From positions 62,001-126,000 of the forward strand of contig DVKC01000012.1 in assembly GCA_018716295.1 (NCBI GenBank): 64,000 bases of DNA. The letters run 5' to 3'. The notes beneath the pieces were generated by a model. The model was not told where the DNA came from, searched no databases, and saw nothing but the letters and a program-made list of their open reading frames with translations. The DNA comes from Candidatus Avimuribaculum pullicola. GTDB taxonomy: Bacteria; Bacteroidota; Bacteroidia; Bacteroidales; Muribaculaceae. The position numbers and the translations under genes were made by a program. Below, piece after piece: positions 36,662 through 47,274 of the stretch (positions within the stretch are counted from its first letter, which is position 1; every line of letters begins with the position of its first letter).

Positions 36662-38023
36662 TTACTCTTCTGTGGGTTTATAATCGGCTGCGAAGCATGG
36701 TTTGTGACCTATGTTGTAGTAATCAAGCCCAACCGATACCAAATCCTCGGGCTGGTAAATGTTGCGGCCATCTATCACCACATTTCCTGCCATGGCCTTT
36801 TTTATCACTTGCCACGACGGCAAGCGGAATTCTTCCCACTCGGTCACAACCACCAATGCATCGGCATCGTTGGCGGCATCATAGATGTCATTACAGTAAA
36901 CGACTGGCTTGCCAGCAAGGCGGCGACGCGCTTCATCCATAGCCACAGGGTCGTAAACCTTGACTTTGCAACCGGCAGCCAACAGCGAATCGATTAGCAC
37001 CAGCGATGGAGCTTCGCGCATATCGTCGGTCTTGGGCTTGAATGCAAGGCCCCACACAGCCACAGTCTTGTCTTTCAAGGCTTCTTCGCTGCCCATGACC
37101 TTCACCAGCTTGTTAAACAAAACTTGCTTCTGGCTCTCATTGACTGCTTCTACTGCCTCGATAATGCGCATGTGCATACCATGCTCGACTGCCGTGTGTG
37201 CAAGTGCTTTCACATCTTTCGGGAAACATGAGCCGCCATATCCGCAACCAGGATAAAGGAACTTGCTGCCTATGCGGCTGTCACTTCCTATCCCTTTGCG
37301 CACCATGCTCACATTTGCACCCACCAGCTCACACAAGTTGGCAATGTCGTTCATAAAGCTGATTCGGGTAGCCAGCATGGCATTGGCTGCATATTTGGTC
37401 ATTTCGGCCGACGGTATATCCATAAATATCACCCTGAAGCTATTGAGCATGAATGGACGATACAAGCGGGCGAGCAATTTCTCGGCTTTTTCCGAGTCGG
37501 TACCCACCACAACCCGTTCAGGGCTCATGAAGTCTTTTATGGCGACACCTTCTTTTAAGAATTCGGGATTGGAGGCGACATCAAAATTGATGTCAACGCC
37601 ACGGCGGTCAAGCTCCTCCTTTATCACTTGGCGCACCTTTTCGGCTGTTCCTACGGGAACAGTACTTTTCGTAACAACCACCAAGTAATGGTTCATGTTG
37701 CGACCTATGGTGTGCGCCACCTCAAGCACATACTTCAGGTCGGCGCTGCCGTCTTCGTCGGCAGGAGTTCCTACTGCCGAAAAAACTATTTCCACATCAT
37801 CGAGCACGCTGGCAAGGTCGGTTGTAAATGCCAAACGCCCATTACGGCTGTTTCGCTCCACAATCTCGCCAAGCCCAGGCTCATAAATGGGCAATATACC
37901 TTTTTTTAAATTTTCGATTTTCACCTTGTCAACATCGACACAAGTGACCTTGACGCCAGTCTCGGCAAAACATGCCCCCGTGACAAGCCCTACATATCCG
38001 CTTCCTACAACTGCTATATGCAT
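36662..38023 (-). CDS. ugd: UDP-glucose 6-dehydrogenase
   Basis: 453 residues from ATG 38023. The ten-residue extension to 38053 is rejected because the promoter box at 38051-38058 overlaps it. NAD motif GSGYVGLVTGACFAE, catalytic Cys in YGGSCFPKD, and the C-terminal UDP-binding domain with WGLAFKPKTDDMREAPS. It oxidises UDP-glucose to UDP-glucuronate for surface polysaccharides. ManC/WecC-type dehydrogenases are related, but the spacing and FLYPGCGYGGSCFP motif favour Ugd. It is monocistronic. Confidence 0.93.
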   Translation of the reverse strand: MHIAVVGSGYVGLVTGACFAETGVKVTCVDVDKVKIENLKKGILPIYEPGLGEIVERNSRNGRLAFTTDLASVLDDVEIVFSAVGTPADEDGSADLKYVLEVAHTIGRNMNHYLVVVTKSTVPVGTAEKVRQVIKEELDRRGVDINFDVASNPEFLKEGVAIKDFMSPERVVVGTDSEKAEKLLARLYRPFMLNSFRVIFMDIPSAEMTKYAANAMLATRISFMNDIANLCELVGANVSMVRKGIGSDSRIGSKFLYPGCGYGGSCFPKDVKALAHTAVEHGMHMRIIEAVEAVNESQKQVLFNKLVKVMGSEEALKDKTVAVWGLAFKPKTDDMREAPSLVLIDSLLAAGCKVKVYDPVAMDEARRRLAGKPVVYCNDIYDAANDADALVVVTEWEEFRLPSWQVIKKAMAGNVVIDGRNIYQPEDLVSVGLDYYNIGHKPCFAADYKPTEE

Positions 38024-38050
38024 AACTTCACTTATTTTAATAAATTGCCA

Positions 38051-38058
38051 CAAAATTA
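38051..38058 (-). promoter_or_regulatory. -7 box for ugd
   Basis: The minus strand reads TAATTTTG, 28 bases upstream of ATG 38023. Confidence 0.45.
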
Positions 38059-38399
38059 GTAATTAGCACCTTGATTACAAAGCACACAAACAAAAAAATA
38101 GAAACCGAAAACACAAACTTACACACAACTGCGCACACTTGCCACAACGGCAAATGTACGCAGCCACGCACTCAGCCGAGCATTCTCAATGCTCGCAATT
38201 TTTCATACTATTTTTTCCTAACATAGGCCATGCGCCAATGTACCAAATCATACTATATGCCTTGTAACCCAGGCTGATTAGCCAAAAGTCAATGCGCAAG
38301 CATACCGTAAACAAGGATTTACCTTGCCTACAGTTCACAAAAAATGCAATATGTCGTTATATAGTCCCATCTATGCAATTTTTTATCCGACACGGACAC

Positions 38400-38436
38400 T
38401 GCTTGTTTCGCCATGGGCGACAAGCAATCCTTTTTT
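38400..38436 (+). terminator. Terminator-like hairpin of an unidentified transcript
   Basis: TGCTTGT and ACAAGCA pair, with CGCC against GGCG inside, followed by TTTTTT at 38431-38436 on the plus strand. There is no plus-strand gene upstream for several kilobases, so it may end an unannotated RNA or be a relic. Confidence 0.45.
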
Positions 38437-38782
38437 AACTGCAAGACGGGACGCAGAGATACTAGTTATTCAAATATAAAGGAAGAAGAGCCGTCCCACT
38501 ACTTTCCCCACCACGTTCTACCATGCGGGAAATTGCCAAAGGTAGTGTAATCTTCCTTAAGGCGCACATACAGCGGCCTCTTTGCAATGGCAAAGATAGC
38601 AAAAAGGCATCAAACACACAACACACATTCCAATAAAAATCTACCAACTATCACGGCTCTTTCATTTAACCCAAAATCGTCATTAAAACAGGAGGGTGTG
38701 CCGAAACTCTTGAAAGTCATTGCAGGAAGGAAATAGACCCCAGCAATTGCCTGCCCAGGAGTGAAAAGTCAAAAACTGTCGC

Positions 38783-38790
38783 TATATTTG
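38783..38790 (+). promoter_or_regulatory. -7 box for the C69 peptidase gene
   Basis: TATATTTG, about 78 bases upstream of ATG 38868. Confidence 0.4.
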
Positions 38791-38867
38791 CACAATGGAA
38801 TGCGACCGTGAAGCAACACCAAGCATTACCCGTTAAACGACAAAATATAATAGTTTCTCACATAACA

Positions 38868-40532
38868 ATGAACAAAAACATCTTTACAACTATCGCCATG
38901 GCTGCGGTCATGGCAGTGGCGACATCGCCCGCCACCGATGCTTGCACCAACTTTGTAGCAGGCAAAAATGCCACCGCCGACGGCTCGACCATGGTAACTT
39001 ACGCAGCCGACAGCCACACACTCTATGGATTTTTGCAACACTTACCTGCTGCCGACCACCCCGAAGGGGCTATGCGCGAAGTGCGCGAATGGGACACAGG
39101 CAAACCCTTGGGATATATCCCCGAAGTGCGCCACACCTACTCGGTAATCGGCAACATGAACGAACACCAGCTCACTATCGCCGAATCGACATGGGGCGGA
39201 CGAGCCGAACTAATCGACACCACCGGCATCATCGACTACGGTAGCCTGATGTACATCGCCCTGCAACGCTGCAAAACAGCCCGCGAGGCCATAGCCACAA
39301 TGACCAGCCTCGTGCAGGAATATGGATATTACAGTTCGGGCGAATCGTTCTCGATTGCCGACCCCGACGAAGTGTGGATAATGGACTTGATAGGGAAAGG
39401 CCCCGACGAGAAGGGTGCCGTGTGGGTGGCAGTGCGCATTCCCGATGATTGCATCGCAGGCCACGCCAACAATCCACGCATACACCGCTTCCCGCTCAAT
39501 GACAAGGAAAACTGCATCTATTCAAGCGATATAATCACATTTGCCCGAGAGAAAGGATATTTCAATGGACGTGACGAAGAGTTTGACTTCGCCCTCGCAT
39601 ACGCCATACAAGACTTTTCGGCTCTGCGCGGTTGCGATGCACGCGTATGGGCGTTTTTCAACCACTGGGTGCCTGGAATGGACAATTACTTGCCATACAT
39701 CAACGGGAAAAAAGATGCCGAGGTAATGCCATTGTACATGAAGCCCGAGCGGAAGTTGACCGTGCGCGACATGCAAGCAATGATGCGCGACCACTTTGAA
39801 GGCACGCCGTTCGACATGACCGTTGATGCCGGTGCAACCGAATGGTGGGGCGTACCCTACCGTTACCGCCCGATGGATTTCATCGTCGATGGCGTGACAT
39901 ATTCACAAGAACGTGCCACAGCTACACAACAGACTGGGTTTGTGTTCGTGTCGCAAATGCGCTCGTGGCTGCCCGATGCCGTGGGCGGCGTGCACTGGTT
40001 TGGCGTCGATGATGCCAATACTGCCGTTTTCGTACCCATGTATTGCTGCATGACACGAGTTCCGCACAGCTACGACGTGGCTACTGCCGACTTGTACACA
40101 CTCAATTGGGAAGCCGCTTTCTGGGTCAACAACTGGGTGGCAAACCAGGCCTACAACCGCTATTCGCTGATGATAGGCGACATTTGCGCAGTGCGCAACT
40201 CGCTCGAAAACAGCTACACGGCGGCCCAACCCGACATTGAACGCATCGCCACCGAAAAATATGCACAATCGCCAGCCGAGGCCGTGGCAATGCTCACCGA
40301 CTACTCATGCCGCATGGCCGACCAAGCAACGGCACGATACAAGCAATTGGGCGAATACTTGCTGGTAAAATTCCTTGACGGCAACGTCAAGAAAGAAAAA
40401 GACGGGAAATTCCTGCGCAACGAGTACGGCATGCCCGAAAACCCCAATTTCCCTGGTTACACGCCCGAATACTACCGCTCGGTAGTACGCTCTTCAGGCG
40501 ACAGGCTACGTGTCATTCAACCCGAAGAATAG
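38868..40532 (+). CDS. Secreted C69 family dipeptidase
   Basis: 554 residues from ATG 38868, chosen because it starts the signal peptide (MNKNIFTTIAMAAVMAVATS) and not a longer polar extension from 38808. Processing before DACTNF would expose Cys as the N-terminal nucleophile of the Ntn-type C69 family. Later family features are VIGNMNEHQLTIAESTWGGR and LMYIALQRCKTAREAI. It should cleave dipeptides in the periplasm or outside. It is monocistronic, with a 5' leader of about 70 bases. Confidence 0.9.
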   Translation: MNKNIFTTIAMAAVMAVATSPATDACTNFVAGKNATADGSTMVTYAADSHTLYGFLQHLPAADHPEGAMREVREWDTGKPLGYIPEVRHTYSVIGNMNEHQLTIAESTWGGRAELIDTTGIIDYGSLMYIALQRCKTAREAIATMTSLVQEYGYYSSGESFSIADPDEVWIMDLIGKGPDEKGAVWVAVRIPDDCIAGHANNPRIHRFPLNDKENCIYSSDIITFAREKGYFNGRDEEFDFALAYAIQDFSALRGCDARVWAFFNHWVPGMDNYLPYINGKKDAEVMPLYMKPERKLTVRDMQAMMRDHFEGTPFDMTVDAGATEWWGVPYRYRPMDFIVDGVTYSQERATATQQTGFVFVSQMRSWLPDAVGGVHWFGVDDANTAVFVPMYCCMTRVPHSYDVATADLYTLNWEAAFWVNNWVANQAYNRYSLMIGDICAVRNSLENSYTAAQPDIERIATEKYAQSPAEAVAMLTDYSCRMADQATARYKQLGEYLLVKFLDGNVKKEKDGKFLRNEYGMPENPNFPGYTPEYYRSVVRSSGDRLRVIQPEE

Positions 40533-40627
40533 TTAAATCTCGCGTTATCATTAATTAAATACGTTAATTACTTTGCACACGACAAAAATATTTATTAGCC
40601 ATTCATGGCAAATTGCATTTTTGTCAA

Positions 40628-40635
40628 TATCTTTG
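40628..40635 (+). promoter_or_regulatory. -7 box for the LruC lipoprotein gene
   Basis: TATCTTTG, 53 bases upstream of the start. Confidence 0.4.
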
Positions 40636-40687
40636 TAAAGTGATTTAGTGTATTACGTAACGAGAAATCAAATAAAGGTTTAGAACT

Positions 40688-42109
40688 ATGAAGATACAGA
40701 AATTTTTATCCTGGGCGGCATGCGCTGCCGGGTTGGTGTTGGCATCTTGCGCCGAGTCGCTCGATGAACCGCAACAACCTACAAGCGGAGAAGCAACAGA
40801 AATTACCGTTGTCGTCCCCAGTGGCACACGGTCGGTCACTGTTGCGTACCCCACCAATGGAGGCATGAAAAACCTCAACGTCCCTATCACACTCAACGAC
40901 AACTACTCTGAACAATATGGCGCATCGGCCATCACCACTGGCAAGTTGGCATTGGCTTCGGCCGTTGCCACTTCGGTGAACATCTATGACGAGCAAGGCA
41001 ACAAACTGGCACTCAATGTGCCTGTAAAAGGCATAGGCGATGCAACAGCCGCTGGCAATGCCACCATGCTCCCCGAAGATGCCGTGCACAACTACGTCAC
41101 CGAAGATGCCAACCAGACATTCTACCACTCAAGCGGCGTGGCAATGTTTGACGACAGCTGGCCATTGACCTACACCGAGGACGAGGACTACAACGACGTA
41201 ATCATCGACTACGACATCGAAACAAAATACGTCGATATGAGCATTATCCCCGACCAAGCTTGGCGTGAGCAAATCAAGGTGGTGATGCACCTGCGCTCAG
41301 TTGGCGGTGAATACCCGCGCTCGGCAGGATTATACCTCGAAAGCCTCGACACCAAGTACATCAAGAGTACCGAAGCCCGCCTCACCCTTGGCAACCACAA
41401 CGAGGAAGATGCAGCCAAGATGGGCATCACATACAATGTTGACCTCAGTGGCGAACACCCGTTGATTGTCATCGACAACATCGACTGGCTCATGAGCGAA
41501 GAGGCAAGGACTGCCACCTACACCAACGAAAAAGACGGGCAACAATGGTATGTCAACCCGCGCGACCCGGCAAAGATTGTAACCAACAACAACCCGCTCG
41601 AATACACCGACATCGCAGCCAACACGTTCTACAACGTAAACCCAGGCATCATCAACACTGGCGGCGACCTGTTCACGCTCACTGTGATTTTCAAAGGTAC
41701 CGACCGCAACGAATTGTCGATCGAGGAAGGACAAGAGCAAATCGACCACTTCATCAATGCCACAATGGATATCAACAAACAGAACTTCTTTATCGGCTGC
41801 TACAACCGCATCATAAAGAGGTCGTTTGAAATCCACATGAAAGGCTACAACCCGTCGCCCAACTACACGAGCTACGACTCAGAAAACGCACTTGGCGTAG
41901 CCAAGGACGCATCTACGACATATTGCGCAGCCGATGGCAGCGTGTATGGCTTCAAAGTGCCAGTCCTCACCCGCCACGCCTATGAAAAGAAGTCGTTCAC
42001 CACGCTCTATCCCGAGTACAAAGGCTGGTTTGATAGCAACGGCGCAAGCAACACCGACTGGTACTTGCACCCCGACAAATCGACAAACTTCCTATGCTGC
42101 TGGTGGTAA
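40688..42109 (+). CDS. LruC domain lipoprotein
   Basis: 473 residues. Lipobox LASC with Cys21 (GLVLASCAES) predicts a lipoprotein; the following residues ESLDEP are acidic, as in surface-exposed Bacteroidetes lipoproteins. The LruC/DUF4842 domain (about 150-470) contains FDDSWPLTYTEDEDYNDVII, the acidic repeat-like loop typical of the family and possibly calcium-binding. Its role is unknown; LruC proteins are cell-surface antigens in other phyla. It is monocistronic and followed by a strong terminator. Confidence 0.85.
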   Translation: MKIQKFLSWAACAAGLVLASCAESLDEPQQPTSGEATEITVVVPSGTRSVTVAYPTNGGMKNLNVPITLNDNYSEQYGASAITTGKLALASAVATSVNIYDEQGNKLALNVPVKGIGDATAAGNATMLPEDAVHNYVTEDANQTFYHSSGVAMFDDSWPLTYTEDEDYNDVIIDYDIETKYVDMSIIPDQAWREQIKVVMHLRSVGGEYPRSAGLYLESLDTKYIKSTEARLTLGNHNEEDAAKMGITYNVDLSGEHPLIVIDNIDWLMSEEARTATYTNEKDGQQWYVNPRDPAKIVTNNNPLEYTDIAANTFYNVNPGIINTGGDLFTLTVIFKGTDRNELSIEEGQEQIDHFINATMDINKQNFFIGCYNRIIKRSFEIHMKGYNPSPNYTSYDSENALGVAKDASTTYCAADGSVYGFKVPVLTRHAYEKKSFTTLYPEYKGWFDSNGASNTDWYLHPDKSTNFLCCWW

Positions 42110-42126
42110 TTCCACCACACCACACA

Positions 42127-42170
42127 ACGCGAGGCTGGCTCCCCCCGAGTCCAGCCTCGCGTCTTTTATC
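42127..42170 (+). terminator. Intrinsic terminator of the LruC lipoprotein gene
   Basis: ACGCGAGGCTGG (42127-42138) pairs perfectly with CCAGCCTCGCGT (42151-42162), then CTTTTATC. Confidence 0.85.
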
Positions 42171-42582
42171 ACCCCCACAAACAAGCCGCCATGATATGCC
42201 AAGAAGGTGTGGCATAATTGCAACATTGACATTGCAGCGGGTGCATCAAATTGGATAAATGCGGCAACTTCACTTACGATTTATAAGTTATAACAAACTT
42301 CATTTAACGGTGTAGAATTGTCCGGGAGGGGTAAAACTTTGCTTATCCGCAGGTGGAATGAACATGGTGCAGCCCTTCAGGGGTTACAGCTGTATTAACC
42401 AATCTAATGGCTGTGTCGCTATCACATACATTCTGTCAAGATTCTCAATGGCAAATTTGAGTTAAATATAGTGCAATCACTGTAACTTACATTTTGTAAT
42501 GTAGTGCACTCCTATATATCTAATTCCGGCACACCCTCGCTACTGCCACAATGATTTCAGCCACCCAGCCTTTGTGCCTCTC

Positions 42583-42612
42583 ATCGAGCCGCCATAATAT
42601 GACGGCTCTACA
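42583..42612. repeat. Palindromic repeat copy, downstream of the second FGE gene
   Basis: Reverse-orientation copy with the same arms as the doublets at 290 and 2454. The remnant of its forward partner is at about 42539-42554. Confidence 0.7.
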
Positions 42613-42763
42613 TGGGCTGGGGGGCTGGCCGGTCGTAGGCGGGTGTGCCTGGCTCGTTGCTCCGCTCTCGCCTGCTCACCCACTTACTCCTCTTTGCTCA
42701 ACCAAGGTTGAATATGGAACGCACAATACTGGATGGTCGTGCGCCCATCACAAATGATTGAAG

Positions 42764-43444
42764 CTACAGGGCGAGGCGGAAGCCGAGGTCGCTGTAGCGG
42801 TAGTCAGGGGTGAAGTAGTCCCGAAACGACACCCGACAGTCCCTGGCGTCGTCGAGCCAGCTACCACCTCGGTACACGCGGTACGACCCACTATTAGGGC
42901 CTTTAGGGTTGGTTTGTGGCGAACTGCTATATGAGCCATACCAGTCCTGACACCATTCCCACACATTGCCGCTCATATCATATATGCCAAGCTCGTTGGG
43001 GAAACGTGTTCCCACCTTATGAGTAGTTCCATCACTGTTGCCGCTATACCATGCAACAAGGTCTAGGTCGTTGCTGCCAACATATTTGTAACCTTGCGAC
43101 TTGTTGCCGCCTCGGGCGGCGTATTCCCATTCCGCCTCAGTGGGCAAGCGGTATGTCTTTCCTGTTGCGGCATTCAGCTTGCGCAAAAAAGTTTGCACAT
43201 CGTCCCAGCTCACATTCTCAACTGGCAGATTGTCACCCTTGAAATCGCTCGGGTTGCTGCCCATCACGGCTTTCCACAGCCGCTGCGTGACAGGGAATTT
43301 GCCGATATAAAAGCTGTCCAGCGTCACCTTGTGCGCCGGTTTTTCATCGTCACAAGCATCACTACCCTGCTCGGGGGTCGCACCCATCGTGAATGTTCCG
43401 CCCTCGACAAGCACCATTTCTATTTCAGGTATTTCTATTGCCAT
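42764..43444 (-). CDS. FGE/SUMF1-like domain protein
   Basis: 226 residues, a single domain closely similar to the C-terminal half of the kinase fusion at 477-2240: it shares FTMGATPEQG, AVMGSNPS, LPTEAEWE, ELGIYDMSGNV and the GFRLAL end. It has neither a kinase domain nor a clear signal peptide. As in the fusion, the cysteine pair of true formylglycine-generating enzyme is absent. In the last 45 residues the two proteins differ at scattered positions inside an otherwise identical frame, and nearly all those codons end in C or T, as in variable regions of diversity-generating retroelement targets. No reverse transcriptase is in the window. Confidence 0.88.
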   Translation of the reverse strand: MAIEIPEIEMVLVEGGTFTMGATPEQGSDACDDEKPAHKVTLDSFYIGKFPVTQRLWKAVMGSNPSDFKGDNLPVENVSWDDVQTFLRKLNAATGKTYRLPTEAEWEYAARGGNKSQGYKYVGSNDLDLVAWYSGNSDGTTHKVGTRFPNELGIYDMSGNVWEWCQDWYGSYSSSPQTNPKGPNSGSYRVYRGGSWLDDARDCRVSFRDYFTPDYRYSDLGFRLAL

Positions 43445-43484
43445 ATTATATTGATTTTAAGTATGTTATTATTATCCCAGCCCA

Positions 43485-43632
43485 TGTAGAGCCGTCATAT
43501 CATGGCGGCTCGCTACTGCCACAATGCAGCATCGAATTGCCTTTGTGCCTCTCATCGAGCCGCCGCAATGATTTATTTCAGCCACCCAGCCTTTGTGCCT
43601 CTCATCGAGCCGCCATGATATGACGGCTCTAC
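43485..43632. repeat. Palindromic repeat cluster, upstream of the second FGE gene
   Basis: Forward copy 43485-43512, a truncated reverse copy from 43554, and an intact reverse copy 43604-43632. The stretch CTTTGTGCCTCTCATCGAGC occurs twice here (from 43541 and 43591) and once more at about 42571, showing local duplication. Confidence 0.7.
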
Positions 43633-43648
43633 ATGGGCAAAGTTCTTA

Positions 43649-44692
43649 TCAATTGTCAATTGCTGCTTGCAGCAATGCGGCTTTGCCGCAAGTTTCCTGC
43701 CACTCGTCCTCGGCAATGGAATTGGCGGTTATGCCACCGCCGACATATATGCAATAACGCTCGCCGTCAAACTCAAGCGAACGCAGGTTAACAAACAGGT
43801 TGAAACGCCCATCGGCTTCGACCGGGCCTATATAGCCACCATAGTAACGGCGGCTGTGGCCCTCCACCTCGCCAATCATCTTCACCGCCGCTTTCACGGG
43901 CATACCACCAAGCGCGGGCGTGGGGTGCAACGTGTTGCGCATACTATCGACTTGCGACGGACGCGACACCGTGCCCTCAAACTCGGTACACAAGTGTTCC
44001 ACATTTCCAGCCAAATGGGTGCAAAGCATTCCTCGGGTGTATTCCATCTTCAAGCCTGTAAACTTGTCGGCGATGTAATCGGCCACGATGGCCTGTTCCT
44101 CCATCTCCTTCGCGCCCCAGTCGCCGGCAGCCCCGGCGGGACGAGTCCCCGCAAGAGCCATTGTGCGCAAGTGAGTGCCGTCATAGCTGAGGTAACGTTC
44201 GGGCGAAGCACCCATCCAAGCTCCAGTCGCCTCGCTGTTGAACACGAATACAAACGAGTCGGGACAACGATCGAGCAACCGCTTGAACACGTCGATCCAC
44301 GCCATCGATGGCGACACCTCGTTGACAATCACCCGCGACAACACAACTTTCTGCAACTCGCCAGCCTGCAATGCACTTATGCAACGTGAGGCATTCTCCA
44401 TATATTCCTCACGCGTGGTCGATTCCACCGTCACACGATGCAACGATGTCACGGGCAACGACGACACGGGCAATTTCATATATTTTTCGGCATCAAACTG
44501 TGCCGAGATAAAGTATGGCATACAATCGGGCTTCTCGACAAATGGTGTAATCATGAACCCCATCGGAGCACGCTGGTCGATAATCTGCGCACCGAAGTGC
44601 AATTGCTCATCGCCGGGCAGACGGTAGGCGTAAAACCGTGCCTTGTGCTTGATAGCCTTGTCGATAGCTTCAATGATGACTGTGTTATCCAT
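43649..44692 (-). CDS. menF: Isochorismate synthase (chorismate-binding enzyme)
   Basis: 347 residues, the short form without a long N-terminal extension. Motifs are LQKVVLSRVI, MALAGTRPAG, and the metal-binding region KMIGEVEGHSRRYYGGYIGPVEADG. It isomerises chorismate to isochorismate, the first step to menaquinone, which Bacteroidales need for anaerobic respiration. EntC-type siderophore synthesis is less likely as no ent genes are near. It lies four bases after rimO on the same strand and is probably cotranscribed. No other men genes are in the window. Confidence 0.9.
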   Translation of the reverse strand: MDNTVIIEAIDKAIKHKARFYAYRLPGDEQLHFGAQIIDQRAPMGFMITPFVEKPDCMPYFISAQFDAEKYMKLPVSSLPVTSLHRVTVESTTREEYMENASRCISALQAGELQKVVLSRVIVNEVSPSMAWIDVFKRLLDRCPDSFVFVFNSEATGAWMGASPERYLSYDGTHLRTMALAGTRPAGAAGDWGAKEMEEQAIVADYIADKFTGLKMEYTRGMLCTHLAGNVEHLCTEFEGTVSRPSQVDSMRNTLHPTPALGGMPVKAAVKMIGEVEGHSRRYYGGYIGPVEADGRFNLFVNLRSLEFDGERYCIYVGGGITANSIAEDEWQETCGKAALLQAAIDN

Positions 44693-44696
44693 TTTA

Positions 44697-46001
44697 TTAT
44701 CTATTTATTTTTCCTATTAATTCAAATGGCATGGCCTCGGTAATGGTCACGTTGGCAAACTGGCCGACCGCTATCCCGCCAGCCTTCTCCACAAGCACCT
44801 CGGGATCGACTTCGGGGGAGTCAAACTCGGTACGCCCAACGAAATAGTCGGGTTCTTCACGGTCGATGATTACCTTCATCGTCTGCCCCACCTTTGCCTC
44901 GTTCAGTTCAAGGGCAATCTCCTCCTGCATCTCCATGATTTCGGCAAGCCGTCGCTCCTTGACCTGCGGCGGCACTTCGTCGGGGAAATGCTGGGCGGCG
45001 TATGTGCCATCTTCCTCGCTGTAGGCAAAAGCTCCCATGCGGTCGAAACGCGCCTGGCGAACAAATTCCTTCAACTCTTCAAACTCGGCTTCACCCTCAC
45101 CAGGGAATCCCACCATGAGCGTAGTGCGCAAGTGGATGCCAGGTACCTCACGGCGCATACGGGCTATGAGTTCAAGCGTTTCGGCACGGGTGATATGGCG
45201 GCGCATGTTGCCAAGTACCTTGTCATTGATATGCTGCAAGGCTATGTCGATGTAGCTGCACACGTTGCTACGGCTCGCCATGACTGGCAATATATCGTAA
45301 GGGAACTGGGCTGGATAGGCATAATGCAACCTTAACCACTCCACCCCCTCGATGTCGGCAAGGCGGTCGATTAGCTCGGCGAGCCGCTGGCTGCCATACA
45401 AGTCAAGCCCGTAGGACGACAAGTCTTGCGCGATGACGTTGAACTCCTTCACGCCCTGCGACACAAGCAGCCGCACCTCGGCTTCAAGCTCCTCGATAGG
45501 GACAGACTTGTGCCGCCCGGTGATGAGCGGAATAGCGCAAAAGGCGCAAAAGCGGTTGCACCCTTCCGAAATTTTCAGATAGGCGTAATGCCGCGGGGTG
45601 GTTATGCGGCGTTCGTATGGCTTGACGGTGGCTGGCACCGACGCGCCAAGGTCGGCGATGATGCGATCCCAGTCAAACTTGCCATAGAAACGGTCAACCT
45701 CGGGCAATTCCACCTGCAACTCGTCGAAATAACGTTGCGACAGACATCCCATCACAAATATACGAGAAATGCGCCCTTGCCGCTTGGCTTCGGCAAGTTC
45801 CAGGATTGTGTCGATCGATTCCTGCTTGGCATCGCCGATAAAACCGCACGTGTTGACAACGGCAATGTCGCCACACACGTCGTCACTATCATTCACCACC
45901 TCATAGCCGGCAGCCGCAAGGCGGTGTGACAACCGTTCGGTGTCAACCAAGTTTTTTGAACATCCCAGCGTGATAATGTCTATACGCCGTTTTCCACTCA
46001 T
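44697..46001 (-). CDS. rimO: Ribosomal protein S12 methylthiotransferase
   Basis: 434 residues from ATG 46001 (ATG 46007 is two codons upstream). A GGGGAGG sits seven bases before 46001 but only one base before 46007, which favours the later start. The UPF0004 domain has DIITLGCSKNLVDTER, the radical SAM cluster is CNRFCAFC, and a C-terminal TRAM domain follows from about 370. It methylthiolates an aspartate of ribosomal protein S12. It is upstream of menF and downstream of ftsY on the same strand. Confidence 0.94.
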   Translation of the reverse strand: MSGKRRIDIITLGCSKNLVDTERLSHRLAAAGYEVVNDSDDVCGDIAVVNTCGFIGDAKQESIDTILELAEAKRQGRISRIFVMGCLSQRYFDELQVELPEVDRFYGKFDWDRIIADLGASVPATVKPYERRITTPRHYAYLKISEGCNRFCAFCAIPLITGRHKSVPIEELEAEVRLLVSQGVKEFNVIAQDLSSYGLDLYGSQRLAELIDRLADIEGVEWLRLHYAYPAQFPYDILPVMASRSNVCSYIDIALQHINDKVLGNMRRHITRAETLELIARMRREVPGIHLRTTLMVGFPGEGEAEFEELKEFVRQARFDRMGAFAYSEEDGTYAAQHFPDEVPPQVKERRLAEIMEMQEEIALELNEAKVGQTMKVIIDREEPDYFVGRTEFDSPEVDPEVLVEKAGGIAVGQFANVTITEAMPFELIGKINR

Positions 46002-46157
46002 TAGCATTCCTCCCCTTTCTGTTTCGGAAACTGTAGGTTACAAAAAATATATATAATTACGCACGGCAACAATTGCCGTCCGGGAAAAAGCAATTCTCAA
46101 TCGCCAGCCCAGGCCGCAACACCCATACCGGCTCACACAGATGGCTGCCCTCGGGCA

Positions 46158-47111
<954 letters not shown>

Positions 47112-47134
47112 AATGCCCTTCTCTATTTTTTTTG

Positions 47135-47142
47135 CAAACTTA
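47135..47142 (-). promoter_or_regulatory. -7 box for ftsY
   Basis: The minus strand reads TAAGTTTG, 24 bases upstream of ATG 47111. Confidence 0.45.
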
Positions 47143-47274
47143 GGCAAAAATCTGCGATTTTCGTGCTGGCAAGGCAAAAAAAACGCAATACAAGCCGCTA
47201 TTGCCTCTATAAGAGGTGTTTTGTGCATCATTTTGGCACATAACGTCCCTCTTCCCCGCCGAAGCCGCTCATCT

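Larger units (their letters stand above)
38059..38867. other. Roughly 810-base gene-free region
   Basis: No convincing protein gene. It holds a plus-strand terminator-like hairpin at 38400-38436, an unexplained minus-strand segment at about 38460-38600 with its own TATCTTTG box (38591-38598), and the -7 box for the C69 peptidase gene (38783-38790). The segment at 38100-38400 shows nothing that I can name. Confidence 0.5.
42110..42763. other. Gene-free region of about 650 bases
   Basis: Contains the LruC terminator (42127-42170), a degraded copy of the palindromic repeat near 42184, small inverted repeats around 42325-42400 (for example CCCTTCAGGG), and an intact reverse repeat copy at 42583-42612. 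A CGCTACTGCCACAATG segment at 42539-42554 is the tail of a lost forward copy. No protein gene is supported. Confidence 0.55.

Noticed and set aside
38462-38647. Minus-strand frame of 61 codons in the ugd to C69 spacer
   Set aside because: Composition is unconvincing and the more protein-like translation is in a different frame with an internal stop and no start.
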